From assembly GCA_012934845.2 (NCBI GenBank), contig WNNJ02002365.1, forward strand, positions 25,541 through 89,540: a stretch of 64,000 nucleotides of DNA. Direction: 5' to 3'. Source of the stretch: Pomphorhynchus laevis (taxonomy: Eukaryota; Acanthocephala; Palaeacanthocephala; Echinorhynchida; Pomphorhynchidae). Shown piece by piece: positions 10,260 to 22,084 of this stretch. A program made the translations under genes and the position numbers. A model generated the notes under the pieces. The model was not told the DNA's origin. It saw nothing but the letters and a program-made list of their open reading frames with translations, and made no database searches. Each line of letters begins with the position of its first letter. Within the stretch, counting starts at the first letter, position 1.

Positions 10260-10505
10260 TCAGTTGTGCCAGTATGAGAGATATTATATCAGAAACTTTT
10301 TTCACACCAGTCCAGGGACGCTGGGTACATGTATCTGGTCTCGCTGATATGTTGGGTCGAGGAATAGGAATCGGAATCTGATAACATAGCAGTTTTTCTT
10401 GATGACCTATATTCCTTATTCTGATGCATCGTATGTTATTTATTAGTCAATTCATAAAAATTGACTTTTATTTTAAATTTAAACTCTAAAGCGGAAAAAT
10501 CTTAG
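10260..10505 (+). repeat. Structured module, degenerate copy (K4)
   Basis: A weathered copy of the module described at 59521-59850: it keeps gttgggt, catagcag, the block ending ttattctgat, and the final hairpin agtcaatt/aattgact. It stands in direct tandem with the better copy that begins about 10525. The pairing arms of the pseudoknot are only partly kept. Confidence 0.65.
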
Positions 10506-10524
10506 GGATTTTTCTAAACAATGT

Positions 10525-11085
10525 TTTGTATTAGAATAAGGTACACTAGATAATCAAATTTAATCAGAGGAAATACGTCCTTAGCACGTGTTTGTTCCCG
10601 CTGCTATGTTAGGCCGAGAAATATGGGTTGGACCCTGATAGCATAGCAGTTCTTACTGATAACCTCTAATCTTTATTCTGATACAACGTCTGTTATTTAT
10701 TAGTCAATTCATAAAAGTTGACTTTTATTTTATTTTATACATTCCTGTGAGCGCAGTCAATCACCGACGAGTTGTGACCCCCTTCCAGAATTGGAATCTC
10801 CGACAAAACGACGCAACATGCGGATAATATACCGGACATCTCCAGGGAACGTCTCGGTGACTAGCGGACGGGATATACATCTTTGACGTGCCGGTCTGCC
10901 AGGTTATTAAAGCAGTAACTTCAATTTATACTGTTTATATAACTTATTTCAATTGTTGTTGTGATTTTATCTTGCTTTATTATATATAATTATTTATTAA
11001 TTATTTAATTTTTATTTAACATTATTTTTTAATTTATAAATAATACAAAATACGTAGACTCAGCTAGCTGATCTGAATTATCACA
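10525..11085 (+). repeat. Structured module copy (K3) with long 3' part
   Basis: Begins ttgtattagaataagg and contains hairpin H1 (10571-10578 with 10586-10593, 8 bp including one G-U), the P2 arms CTGCTATG (10601-10608) and CATAGCAG (10642-10649), and the terminal hairpin agtcaatt/aagttgact. It ends near 'acgtagactcagctagctgat', also seen at the outer edge of the copy at 22840. The P1 arms are weakened here. A roughly 190-bp segment at 10740-10930 is not present in the other copies. Confidence 0.7.
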
Positions 11086-11524
11086 ATAATAATTTTTTAA
11101 ATTATTAATTTTTCTTGTTATCTTAGACGTATTTTCTTCATGTATCTTAAAATAAAAAGCAGATCACATTTTTAATATCTACAACCAATTCAAATATAGC
11201 TGAGAATAAACAAGTTTCTGAAACAACAAATGCTAGTTTTTGATGCAAGCAATAACAACGCGGCCACAGAGTGGAACCATCAGACCCAACTATTAAACAA
11301 TGTTTCGCAAATACCGAAAATTTTACAGACACGTTACATTTGCATTTATATTGGTCAATGATGTTTCAGCATATCATACATTTCAATAAAGAATATCGGC
11401 ATTTAGAAAGTCCAGCTGTCCACTATGATAAAGCTATATATTTTATAAAAACTATCATATCTGCCTAGCCAAGCAGTGCTATTTTTACTACCACGAGTTT
11501 CTAATATCACATAGATAGCATGCT

Positions 11525-11546
11525 TGTTTGCACGCGCGTGCAAACA
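11525..11546. repeat. Perfect 22-bp palindrome
   Basis: TGTTTGCACGC followed directly by its reverse complement, G+C-rich within A/T-rich DNA, about 110 bp before the ORF1 start of LINE B copy 1. It could be a dimer-binding site or chance. Confidence 0.6.
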
Positions 11547-11656
11547 GAAAATATGCACGTCTTCAACAAATCAGATCAGATATGAGTCTATGTATTTTAT
11601 ACTATATAAATTGAAAATAATAATTATTTTTTATTAACCAACAAAACAGAATTAGC

Positions 11657-12758
11657 ATGGATTTTTCTGCTTCCAGTCTAAATTCTAAGGTAAGTGGAGT
11701 TTGTTCGTATAATTTAACCCCATGCACAGAGATGAAGCTTCCTCCGGTGCCTAAATTGGTTAATATTATAATCATTAAGTTTTTACAAACTCTTGAGAGG
11801 AAGAATATATTTAATATATTAATAATAGATTTAACTAATCAACTTAAAGGCAGGATAATTTTTAACTCAATCAAATACTACGAGGCGGAAGTACATTTCA
11901 TTTTGTACCTCCAACCTCGCGATGTCCTACAGAGACTACTTCCAAGAAAAATTGGATAGATATGAGATACTTATTTACAAGCATATTCAGGCCTCAATAA
12001 AAATAAATAACTTACCACCTTTCATATCGGACGAAGACATAAAATAGCTTGAAAAGGATTTTGAAATTTCAGATGTCCGCTTGATCACAGGAAAAATGGC
12101 TTATCCATCCCTGTGGCCTCCGGCTCAACTTTAATTGACAAAGCCCACTTTCTAATAACTCTTGTAACCCTTTTTAGGACATAATTTGGTATTCACAGTC
12201 CTAAACAGCGATGACATGACTTACCCACACTGTAATTTATGCCATAAATGGGGGCACTGAGCCTCGGTGTATTCCCAACCAAGGAAGTGCGGCGTAAGTG
12301 GTTGCTCCGAGGACCACACTGGTAACAAATGCGGAAAAACGCCGCATTGTCTGAACTGCGGCCAAAACCAACCGGCGTGGTCAAGAAAATGCAGTTCTTT
12401 TAAGGAATATAGGAATAAAACAAGAAACACTGGTCCTTCTGCCCATCCGACAAACTTTGCCAAAGTGGCTATGCCCAGACTCAATGATCACATACTAACT
12501 CATTCAGACATATGCAAAATCATAGACGATAGGCTGCAGGCAAATACGCGGGAAATACATAACCGCATCCAACATTTAGCGATAAAGATGGATGGACTTA
12601 GGTCTATTCCATGTACTGCTCCCAAGACAAAAAAGGCGCCCTACTCGAAGAAAAGGAATACTTTATCACAGGGCCTCGCCTCGATTAAACTAGCAAAGAA
12701 GGACAAGCATTGGAAATTTGAGCCGGCGGTCACGGAGATGATGATTTTGGGAAAGTAA
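11657..12758 (+). pseudogene. LINE B1 ORF1, gag-like protein with three CCHC knuckles
   Basis: Starts MDFSASSLNSKV, with LPPVPKLVN matching LPPIPKLK of copy B3. After a broken middle, 12193-12758 encodes three zinc knuckles: HCNLCHKWGH..., KCGVSGCSEDHTGNKC, and HCLNCGQNQPAWSRKC. The third has the 'C-x2-C-x4-H/P-x4-C' shape typical of Jockey, I and R1 ORF1 proteins, which bind element RNA. A basic C-terminal region follows (KTKKAPYSKKRN). Several frame breaks. Confidence 0.8.
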
Positions 12759-12779
12759 TCAAGTCCGTTTTCACTGAAT

Positions 12780-14932
12780 ATCCTTTAGTGGAATTCGGGA
12801 GGTGTTCCGCCCTTATGCTTCTATCTGGTAGATATGCTGATTTTATAGTCTTACAGAAAATGAGGTCTATCCATCTCCCCCAGGACACTACTCGATTTAT
12901 CCCTAAGCACATCTACACCCATTATACTCCGTTCATAACCCCCTCACTTCTCTTCATCTCAAGATCTTTTGATTCTAGTTAAGAGCTCCTTAAAATATTC
13001 CCTCTTACAAAACTAATCTTGTCCAGCTCTGTCTTGTTTAGCTATATCACTCTGTAAAAACGGTAAACGCATCAGCATAGCCAATATCTATATCCGGCCA
13101 GGAGAGATTCACAATAACCGTGACCTCCTCGATCGTATATTATGTAGCGGTTATGACATGTTACTTGGGGACTTCAACGTCAGAACTGGTCGTTAGACTA
13201 ATGCAGCACTACGCAGAGCCAGGATCGAATATCTTATTCATAAACCATCTTCCCCCACCTTTCATTGTTCGACAACTAATTCTCTCCTCGACATATTACT
13301 GCTGCATAAGATGGGGTTGTTGAAACCGATTTGCACTGAGCAGTCGCGCCATTAACAGACCTCTCATGACCTAATTCGCTGGCGGCTAGAGGAAGAAACT
13401 TTGCTTAGAAGGAGGTTTAACTTTGATCCTATCGGAGTGGCTTTCTTTCAGGCAGCTATCCAACTATTCTCCAGAATTGGAAATGAGAGTTTGACCTAAT
13501 TTAATTCCTACTTCTCATTGCAAGCTACCGCGTTTCTTTCGACTACCTATAAAGGTCGAATATACAATCCCACTGCAACTAAATTCAAGGTACTAGCTAA
13601 AATGCTACACCTTCCAAATCTCTCTGTTTCCGCCAGACAGGTCTTCTTGAATGAATATTGGAGCACAAGATATAGGTTTCAGCTGAGTAGGGATAGGGCG
13701 AGCATTGCTCACCTTAACCCTTCTCAGTCTTCCTTTTGGAAGATATTCAATAAGAAGAAGTTTGTCTGTTGAAGGGACAGATCCTCGGCTTTGATTGGTA
13801 GTATAGGTCTTGATAAAGTTTTGGAGGAGTCACTATCCCTGCATAATTATAGAGCCACTCTAGCTCCCCAACCAATCCCGCCTTGGTGTGATTTTAGAAG
13901 CAGGGACTTATCTGTCACAGATATCCTAAACTCTGGGGACCACTTCCAAGCACCTCCAAATCCAACGCGCCACTCTCCACTCGGGTCTGCCAGCTTTTGA
14001 CAGATAGTCAGAGAAAGGAGGTCACCAACACTAGGCTACTAGCCTCCCGTCCGATGTTGCTGAGATTAATATCAGCCGTCGTGTTTTTATACCAAAAAAG
14101 AAATCGATGTCATGTCCTAAAGATCTGCAGCCTATCTCGATTCAAAACTCCCTCATCTTCATTTATGAGAAAGCGTTTGCGCGTAAAATCCGCAACCATC
14201 TAAGTAGACAAAATTTATTCCCACCAGGTTTTCTTGGGTACGTAAAAGATCGCTCGGTCTATACAGCAATAGGTGAAGTATATCAGTTTTGTCAAGATAA
14301 CAGACATCAGCTTGCTGTTGCTGTTTTTCTTGACTTTGCTGCATTTGACCGCATTTCCATTTCTTTTGTTATCTCTTCTCTAAGGTCCCTTGGGTTGCCT
14401 GTGAGAATTGTTAACAGGGTGGAAATATTGTTGTATACCAAGCGATTCTTCTATGAAGATGACCCTGATGCACGTCGTTCTACCCTATTACAGGTGTGCC
14501 TCAAAGATCCCCACTTTCTCCAATCTTGTATCTTGCTGTTTCCATTATACTCTACAAAAATTTAAACGCGACCAACATCTAGTGGTATACGCTGATGATA
14601 CCACATCCCTGTTCTCTGGACGCAGGTGCAAAGATTTAGTCTCTGACATCAGCCGTTTTTTTCAGAGATTAAAAGATCAGTTACCAATATCCAATCTTAT
14701 TCTCAATTCATCCAAATCGCAAGTGGTCGTCTTTCATGGCGCTCCTGCGACAAAGAAAAAATTAAAGAGACTAGCACTCTCAGCTCTATCTTCCATATTG
14801 ACTAATCAACCACTCCCTACCTTCACAAATCGAGTAATATATCTGGGGTTCACTGTTACGGTGAATTGGTCAGCGAAAGCTGACCTAAATGCACTCAAAC
14901 GTATTCTGAAGAGATCTTGGTGGTCCCTGTAA
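12780..14932 (+). pseudogene. LINE B1 ORF2, endonuclease plus reverse transcriptase
   Basis: Endonuclease remnants include DFIVLQKMRSIHLP (12.84 kb) and a damaged GDFN box near 13.15 kb. The linker YRFQLSRDRASIAHLNPSQS (about 13.67 kb) matches copies B2 and B3. RT motifs: FLDFAAFDRISI (motif A with one residue lost), a broken GVPQ block, LVVYADDTTSLF (motif C, 14.58 kb) and ILNSSKSQVVVF (thumb). The RT style (YADDTT, LDFSAAFDRIS) resembles I/Jockey/R1-group elements. At least five frame breaks. Confidence 0.82.
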
Positions 14933-15289
14933 CGGGCTCAACATATATCATTGAAAGGGAATCAGGTGCGCCTCTGGGGCACTTAAGCTATCTCGGGATT
15001 AGTCTTCTTTTCTAGAGGACGTCCCCCAGAGCAAAGACTAAGGTATCTTAAGCTCTTTATCTCGCAATTACCGAACATAGTCCGTCTCGAATGGATTCTT
15101 CGGGGGGGGGGTGAAAGACCCCGGATGGTTCAGTCGTAGGGCGGCGTCTTGTTGTGACTGGAGGGCTCTGATCCCTGTTGATTTGATGCCGTAACATATT
15201 AGAAGACTGGAATTAATGGTAACGACTGATAACATTTGACCTTGTTTTTATGCATGTTTATCGGTTGTATAATTCTTAAGAAAACCTTT

Positions 15290-16135
15290 ATTATCCTTTA
15301 TTAACCACCAAAAATACATAGCTCGAGACGGGCATCACAATAAGAAAAAAATAAAAAAATTAAAGACAGTCAACAAAAACAAGAAAAATAACTGAGACTA
15401 TTTTATTCAAGCGTCCAGACGAAATTAAACTGCAAAATAATTCTTCAGTTTTGAAGAATTTTGCTTAGCCCTAGCAACATCAGTTGACAAGCTATTCTAC
15501 TGTTACACAATTCGATGTATTAAGTCATTGCGGTTCCGTATCGATCTAAATATGTGTATTAATTTTAGCTTGTGCCTTCGTAGATTGTCATTAGGAGAAA
15601 TGGTGAATAGATGATTTATAACATGCTTCATAGAAAAGAATATTTTCCACACTAACATCAAATATCTTAATTAATGACCTATAAACCTTACAAATAACTG
15701 AAACATTTTTTGTAATCATAGTTAAACATTTGTTTTGTAATCCTAATGATGATAGCAGGAGCTATCGAAATATAGAATATTTTTTATCAAATAAAGGATA
15801 TTTTCTGCTTCTTCGTTCCTGTAATAACTTGATATTTGAAATGGAAGAAGATTATGGGTTTAATATTTATTTTCAAATAACTATTCAGTTTTTGAGAATA
15901 GGGAATGTAGCGAACAGATGAAACAAGATAACTGGATCTACGGAGAATACCTTCAGATAAATGTAAATCACCCTTTGTTTGAGAAAACACTGCAGATGAA
16001 GCATACAATATAAGAGAAAGGATCATCGACGAAAACAACAAATTAAATGATCCAGCATATATGGAACTATTTGTCCTTCGTACAAGTCTGGGAATTTGTT
16101 GGCGATTGCTTACAATATATCTTACTTGATGACCC
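15290..16135 (-). mobile_element. LINE family G C-terminal fragment, interrupted
   Basis: The minus strand reads a LINE ORF2 C-terminal region in two parts. 16130-15890 contains LSLILYASSAVFSQTKGDL, followed by LRRSSYLVSSV (the usual 'YASPVW ... LE-x-VQRR' region). 15600-15410 contains LRRHKLKLIHIFRSIRNRN then a worn 'WNSLP' end. Between them sits a half fold-back repeat (15727-15885) that inserted into the LINE. The 3' UTR (to about 15290) resembles those at 34.2 and 35.6 kb. Mostly decayed. Confidence 0.65.
15727..15885 (+). repeat. Half copy of the fold-back Penelope-type repeat
   Basis: Matches 7556-7744: TTGTAATCCT, GATGATAGCAGGA, GAAATATAGAAT, TATCAAATAAA, GGAAGAAGATTATGGG. The hammerhead-like core at 15743-15770 has CTAATGA (one change from CTGATGA), a perfect 6-bp stem II GATAGC/GCTATC with loop AGGA, and GAAA. 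It interrupts LINE G. Confidence 0.7.
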
Positions 16136-16199
16136 GATGACAAGTTACTGGAAAATATGATACACATATTAGTTACAGCTTACCAGCTTAAACACACAA

Positions 16200-17182
16200 G
16201 GACGTTTAAGGGAGGACGTAAGAAAACAGCCACGACCGACACCAATTATAATCAACTGCAAGTACAGTGCTCGACACACGACTGCAGCGTCTGGACAACA
16301 ATTGCCTGCGACAACAGTAAGTCTAAAGAAGACTTCCTATGTGAATTTTGTACAAACAAATAAAACGGCGACCTCTCGAATTAGCATATATCAAAATCTA
16401 ACACGTCCACTCAAACTACACCCATATTTTCTAATGTCCTTTATCCACCCACTGATCCTGTCATCATATACACTATCCCATGTCATCTTCACTTCCCGAC
16501 ACCCTGGGTCCCGTCCCTTCTTTCTCGGTTCTCAATAACCTATATCCATCAATCGAAATCACATCCATCAACCTTCACAATCCTTCGACTCATAACCTTT
16601 CCCTCACATCGCTCACCACCCTCTACTATTATCCGAATCCTCTTTGTCTTCCACTGTCAAACCTACTCCCTTGATATCCTCAACTCCCGGTTATCATATC
16701 GTGATCTCACCAACTCACGTTACTCGTTCTCCTTTACGGAAACGCTTTCTTTTTCGCGATCGTTGCGTAATCGTCACTTATATCACTCCTTCCGCCTCTT
16801 TACCTGCACAAGCACGTCTCGACCACGATGTTTCCGCTTTCAGATCCATCCTCTCGTCTCTTGCTCCTGCAAATAAACCATCCTTTTCAACGACATATCT
16901 CATGTCGCATTCATCCGCCTAAACATGTTCAAGCATCGCTATCTCGTGTCCTCTACCCTCTCCAAACTATTTAAACTTGTCCTCTTCAAGCACTCGCTTT
17001 TTCCCAATCGCTCCCCTTCCGAAATCGCTCAATTATCTTCTGACCGCATCGAAAAACGCCGTCGCCAGGAAAACGACGAAACATCCCTCTCAATCCGAAA
17101 CATCGAGGGAAATTTTCAAGTTGTCCACACCCGCTCAAAAATTCGATGGTTCTCCATCTTTCCTATGTGTCTTCTTTGCTAG
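16200..17182 (+). pseudogene. LINE A3 ORF1 with PHD-like zinc finger
   Basis: The N-terminal peptide has a cysteine pattern C-STHDC-SVWTTIAC ... FLCEFC, a PHD/ESAP-type finger known from ORF1 of some CR1/L2-clade LINEs. A long Ser/Thr/Pro-rich, low-complexity middle follows. The C-terminal part (RSPSEIAQLSSDRIEKRRR, then VVHTRSKIRW) aligns with ORF1 of copies A6 and A7. The frame ends in TAG at 17180-17182, just past an ATG for ORF2, so the ORFs overlap as in A7. Broken in several places. Confidence 0.7.
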
Positions 17183-18370
17183 CCCCTTTCGCCACAACAC
17201 ACGGTTTTCGTCGCGGCCTCTTCAACACTAGATATATTCTCCATAAATCCGATCTTATCCTCAACCTATTCACCAAGCAATCAATCGATATCTTCTGACT
17301 AACCAAATCCTGACACTCCGATTCCGACGACATATCAATTCGCCGTTTGCTCTCTGCCGGTTGCTTACTAGTCGAATCCGAACGCCCATCAGTTCAACTC
17401 CTTCTAAATTTTCTAATCATGGCGGCATTGTCGCATTCGCCCGTCACCCTGCGTCTCTTCGCAAAATCATTCCCCCTTGAAGGCCTTTCTCTTTTGAATT
17501 ACTCCCTTGTCGTTCTTCTAGCGCGATCACTCTGGATTTTGCCATTCTATACCGTCCTGGTTCATCAGCTCCTACCTCCTTATTTTTTACCAAACTCGCT
17601 AACCTCATTTCACACTGTTCTTTGTCCTCCATCCATTCACTCATCCCTAGCGACTTCAACATGCGCCTCGAGTGCCCCTTTTCCAACAATTCTATCCGGT
17701 TCATCAATACTCTATCCAACTACAATTACAAGCTCATCTCCACTGCCCCCACACATATCCCTGGCAAAGCACTCGACATCATAATGTCCTTAATCGTTTT
17801 GCTGCCTACACCTCACTGTACATATCCGATCCTGGTCTATCTGATCACTTTCTCGTCACCTTTGATCTCACTTTCAACCACTCCTCGCCTCACACACCTA
17901 CCATCATACGTCGCCCCTGAAGAAATCTTGACATCACCCTTGTCCGCTCTGCGTTACTCAAATCGTCTCTATCTTCTCCCACAATAACATCTTACTCTCC
18001 TCACGATCTCGCCTTTATTTTCGATTCTGAACTCACATCCACTATCGATCTTTTCGTGCCCTTCAAGCCTCACTCTCACCGTCGCTTTCACCGTGCCGCA
18101 TAGTTTGACATTCAATGCTTACCTTCAAGGCGTCGACTTCGTCATGCTTTTCAACTCTATAGACGTGATTTTCGCTCGCTCAATTCGTCTCTCCGTGATT
18201 CCTATCTTGCTTTCCGCCGGTCTTATCTTAACCTAATCTGTACCAAATGCAAATCATTCTGGCAGCATGAAATAATCACTTCATTCTACTGTAAGTCGCT
18301 CTGACATACTTTTAACTCAAGCCTTGATCGTTCATCGTCGTCTTGCAACATCAATATCCATGATTATCCG
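17146..18370 (+). pseudogene. LINE A3 ORF2 N-terminal endonuclease and linker
   Basis: Pieces of the AP endonuclease are spread over several frames: RGLFNTRYILHKSDLI, HSDSDDISIRRLLSAGC, a worn GDFN box, THIPGKALDIIMS and DPGLSDHFLVTFDL (SDH box). The linker block APWFDSDCSLS of family A is represented by a decayed equivalent near 18100. No RT follows, because the copy is cut at about 18375. Confidence 0.7.
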
Positions 18371-18382
18371 TCATTATTGGTT

Positions 18383-18850
18383 TTCTTCAAAATCATTTAA
18401 ATAATTTAATAGATACATATTTTAAACTAGGTTACTATAAAAATAACATCAAACAGAAAATAGTAAAATATATAAATCAACACAATAATATTAAAAATAA
18501 ATTTAAAATCATTAGCGGAAAATTTTTATAGATGGATAATAAATAATATACTTTGTATTAGAATGAGATACTATATAATCGAATTTAATCAGTAGAAATA
18601 CGTCCTTAACACGTATTTGTCCCCGCTGCTATGTTGGGTAGAGGAGTTAGGGGCCAAAACCTGCTAGCATAGCAGTTCCTCCTGATTACATCTAATTTTT
18701 ATTCTAAAACAACGTCTGTTATTTATTAGTCAATTCATAAAAATTACGTTTATTTTAAATTTCAATTTTTTATTTTAACTTGATATATAATTTTTAAAAA
18801 TCTTATAACAATTGTTTATTTTATTATTTAACTATTAAATTTTAAATTAC
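18383..18850 (+). mobile_element. Penelope-like RT tail plus structured module copy (K2)
   Basis: 18383-18533 is about 90% identical to the 3' coding end of the RT-like frame at 59350-59514. The shared structured module follows: H1 at 18596-18603/18611-18618 (8 bp, perfect), P2 CTGCTATG 18626-18633 with CATAGCAG 18668-18675, and P1 arms with one mismatch. The order 'RT tail, then module' is the same as at 59 kb, so the module is the 3' end of this element. Confidence 0.7.
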
Positions 18851-19475
18851 GAGTCAAATATTAAATTTGATTAAATCGGATAGTGAAAGTTGATTTTCGA
18901 AGAACATACTGATACAAGGAAAATATGAATTCTTTGACTTCAAATTGACTTAAAGTTAATGATTTTTTAGTATGCAATGGTCCCAGATCTATAGTAATCG
19001 TGACTGAAACATTTCTGAAAGATCTTAAGAGACTCCGTAAATAAAGTTCCCTTAATTTTAACTTTAATCAAAATTGTAAAAACAAAACATTGAAAAATAT
19101 TCATTTTTTCGAATGAAAAAAGTTAAAATTAAACACGTAAGAACCTAATCCGATAATACACCTAGAAGTTTACATGTGTATACGACGTACACCAAATATA
19201 TTAATATTTTTATTAACTTCTTAAATGAAATTTATCATGTATCTCAATATTTGTAAAAATGATATCGGTAACATGAAAGGGGGTTAAGTGCATGATTGTG
19301 GTATCACATTAATAAATTTATCCTCTTTACATTTGACTATATCTAATACTTTTTACAATTTGTAGATACGTAAATAAAAGCTATTTATTATTTCTTCTTA
19401 TTAGTTATATAGAAAAATATATGTTGCTATTGATCTGGGGGGGGCTACGTATACTAGTGTTGCCAGATACTACAC
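18851..19475. other. Unassigned A/T-rich sequence
   Basis: No coding region, repeat partner or structured element recognised. A run of eight G near 19438-19445 is the only local oddity. Confidence 0.4.
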
Positions 19476-19477
19476 GT

Positions 19478-19770
19478 TTCGGTCCCTGTATATCAACCCA
19501 ACATAACAGTACGACTAAATCTATACCAATGATATATTTCATCTGATATAAGGTGAATTGATATAGTGATTATGTCATATAACTCAATCACTTAATTGCG
19601 GTTACATTTTGTACAAAAAAATATAATTTTAAATGTTAATATCTTAATCGTTGTTTGAATTATAACCCGCTATTTGTATGAACCGATTAATTGATAATAT
19701 ACTATGATCAGGATAAACTGCTATGTTATCTACTTTCGGCCCATATTGATCCATTAGAATAGCAACGGGG
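19478..19770 (-). repeat. Structured module, diverged copies (K6)
   Basis: Two minus-strand traces. At 19718-19772 the P2 arms (plus strand 19719-19724 with 19759-19764, 6 bp) and P1 arms (19738-19742 with 19768-19772, GGCCC/GGGCC) are retained even though the loop between them has changed. GAAA still follows P1. A second, poorer trace lies at 19480-19520 (gggacc, gaaac, cataacag). The preserved pairing with changed loops argues for a selected RNA fold. Confidence 0.6.
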
Positions 19771-19774
19771 CCTG

Positions 19775-20780
19775 AATATCCAAAATATTATTTTTTGTTT
19801 GCCGCTATTTTATTATAATGATAAAACTAAAAGACTGCACTTTTTCGTCGGCTTCAACTTTTTGAAAATTACATATACGATAAGGGAAAAAGTTAATCGG
19901 TTTAGAACGTTATTTTAAATTTAAAAGTTAGAAGTACTGGCATTAATTTGATTGAATATCTAGTATAAATTAGTCATCTGCCACGTGCATTTACCACGTT
20001 GAAAAAAAATATTTTTTTTATCTGCGAAGAGTCGAATAGCGTGATAACTAGAAAATCCTTGAATGCCTTGAATAATTTGTTCCTATTACACAAAGACGTG
20101 ATCATATCCGAGCCATTGAGTTTATAATGACCATCTGCGAGAGCTCAAATATTTTATGGCTGATGTCGGGTACACAATCGGTATCCAGGAATTCGGTAGT
20201 GCACTAAATGTTTTGATCATTGCTAATTTTAAGGTTACCAGACACTCAAAACAACGAATCAAATAAATTTTACTGTTAATTGAATAACCGAATATAAAAT
20301 AACCCTCCTAATTTATCTGAAATGATCTACTTTCAATGTTTCGTAAAAACCGGGATCCAATATAAAATCCGAGTCATATATACCACGTAACAAATTTCAG
20401 CCGCTACCAAGTATTTTTTAAGCCACATATATTGTGCATGTAGACATGCGCAAGGAAAGGGTTCGTCTAATAATACAACTCACACGTTAACAGTAATGAC
20501 CTACAAAGCAACCCAGTGTTAGCATGTTCACACGAAATTTTTTAAATAGTGACGGGTTGATACCCGTGCTTCCTAGAGACATAGTAGAGGTAAAGTGTCT
20601 GTTTTAAAAGCGTAGTTATGATAGCAAAAAAGCGTTGCATAGAAAACGATTCGGGTAATAAAATGTCGTAGTACGTACATCAACAATTAGTAAATGCGTA
20701 AAAGCGCAGCGTCTCGAGCAGTTTGGTAGATATCGTACATACGTGTCTTAATATCAGTTTGATAGATATCGTGCATGTGT
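19775..20780. other. Unassigned intergenic sequence
   Basis: No gene, repeat or RNA recognised. It is more mixed in base composition than neighbouring A/T deserts and may be genuine host intergenic DNA. Confidence 0.4.
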
Positions 20781-20781
20781 C

Positions 20782-20991
20782 TTAATATGATATCCTCTTG
20801 TCGCATGTCCTAAGAGTAGCAACAGCGGAAAACGAATAACTACCGTATGCGAGAGTACAGAGCAAAATTGGAACTTTTTGTACTACATCAACAACACATA
20901 ATCTCACTTGATCGACAGATTGAAGACCAGTCTTGCTACAGTTAACAATAAAGGATAACACAGCGAACAAGGGCAGCACATATTTATTCAA
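20782..20991 (-). CDS. Candidate first exon of a small secreted protein
   Basis: A 69-residue minus-strand frame begins MNKYVLPLFAVLSFIVNC, a plausible signal peptide (Lys near the start, a hydrophobic core, then a Cys/Ser turn). It continues with spaced cysteines (LCVVDVV, LLCTLA). A possible splice donor (ACG/GTAGTT) occurs after LAYG, near 20840, so the true exon may stop there. No family is recognised and no partner exon was found. It could equally be a chance frame. Its interest is that it lies in one of the few repeat-poor parts of the window. Confidence 0.25.
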   Translation of the reverse strand: MNKYVLPLFAVLSFIVNCSKTGLQSVDQVRLCVVDVVQKVPILLCTLAYGSYSFSAVATLRTCDKRISY

Positions 20992-21449
20992 TAGTTTTTT
21001 AACAAAACTTTCCTAAAATATTCACATTGGAGGTCATTCTTATCATTGTGGGCAATTTTGTGATCAATTTACAGGCGAGAGTAAAAGTTCAAAATGCAGA
21101 TTTTAAAAAGCGTCGACATTACATCGATACATGGGTAAGGGTAGATGATAAAGCATTGTAAATGGTCGCTGGTTCATTTAGCAATTAGTGAAGTGCATCA
21201 CTTTCGACAACTAAATACTTCTTGGCTTTCCCGCTGCATTTGGTCACATATATGTTTTTAGAATCACCTATTTCAAGTCTCGAAATGCAAGGAAGATTTG
21301 CTAATATGCTTGAAATACTACAATACATCAACCACTTCTACTTCAAAGATGACTCACTGTTCAGTTCTACCCAATTACTAGGGTCTATCGTAGTTTTTCT
21401 TAATCTCCAAATAGCGCTACAGTGATAAGGAAATCAATAAAATTAGCTT

Positions 21450-22075
21450 CGATATACCACTAGATTTAAAATGTGCAACTATAGTTCCTGTTTTTAAGAA
21501 GGGTGTATGCACAATCCTGAAAATTATAGACCCGTGAGCTTAACTAGTGTTGTTAGTAAAAATTTTTGAATATGTAGAGAACTTATTGCGTCAGTCGAAC
21601 CAACTAGACCCACGTCAACATGGATTCACCGTTGGAAGATCGTGCTTGTCTATTTTACTTAGTGCTAGAGAAGAATGGGTTAATGAAGTGTCTAATGGAA
21701 TATCAGTTGATTAATTAATTTATTAACTTTAATAGAGCATTCAACCGTATAAGTCATGAAAATCTTATAGACTGTAATGTAGATCCGATAGTCGTTAATT
21801 AGCTTTATACAATTCCAGCACAGCGTTCTTATTGTGTTCGTATGGGATCAAGCCTGTCAGTACCTCATTCAATTGCGTCAGGTGTACATCAAGATACTGT
21901 TTTAGGCCAATTACTCTTTAATATCTACCCAAATACGATGATAAAACAATCGTATTGTTCGTATTTGGCTTTTGCCGATGACCTTAAGATATGGTCTGGA
22001 ATTTCGCCCAGAAACGATATCATTATACATTCAACAACATACGAGCATTAGCTCAAATAGCTGACTCACAATAAG
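21450..22075 (+). pseudogene. LINE family H reverse transcriptase fragment
   Basis: RT motifs in order on the plus strand: TIVPVFKKG (fingers), LDPRQHGFTVGRSC, then FNRAFNRISHENLI (motif A), VRMGSSLSVPHSIASGVHQD (motif B region, GVPQ changed to GVHQ) and YLAFADDLKIWSGI (motif C). It ends just after DDLKIW, where the element's own downstream part appears in reverse orientation. At least three frame breaks. The style (FKKG, QHGF-x-RSC, DDLKIW) is that of CR1/Jockey-type elements common in flatworms and arthropods. Confidence 0.75.
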
Positions 22076-22084
22076 TTCGTAAAT

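Larger units (their letters stand above)
11640..15200 (+). mobile_element. LINE family B, copy B1 (Jockey/I/R1-like), full-length but broken
   Basis: A two-ORF non-LTR element: ORF1 with CCHC zinc knuckles, ORF2 with AP endonuclease and reverse transcriptase. The same family recurs at 40.9-45.9 and 47.0-50.6 kb. All three copies end in a similar 3' block (about 'aagaccc', 'ggttcagtcg' and 'ggcggcg', then 'gctctgatccc'). There is no poly(A) or clear target duplication. Frameshifts and stops are scattered, so it is an inactive copy. Confidence 0.85.
16166..18375 (+). mobile_element. LINE family A relative (A3), ORF1 plus endonuclease, decayed
   Basis: A plus-strand CR1/L2-like copy of the subfamily also seen at 51-55 kb. 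It carries ORF1 with a PHD-like finger, then the ORF2 endonuclease region and linker. It breaks off near 18375, where a Penelope-like fragment takes over. The sense strand is strongly pyrimidine-rich, as in family A. Many frame breaks. Confidence 0.75.
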
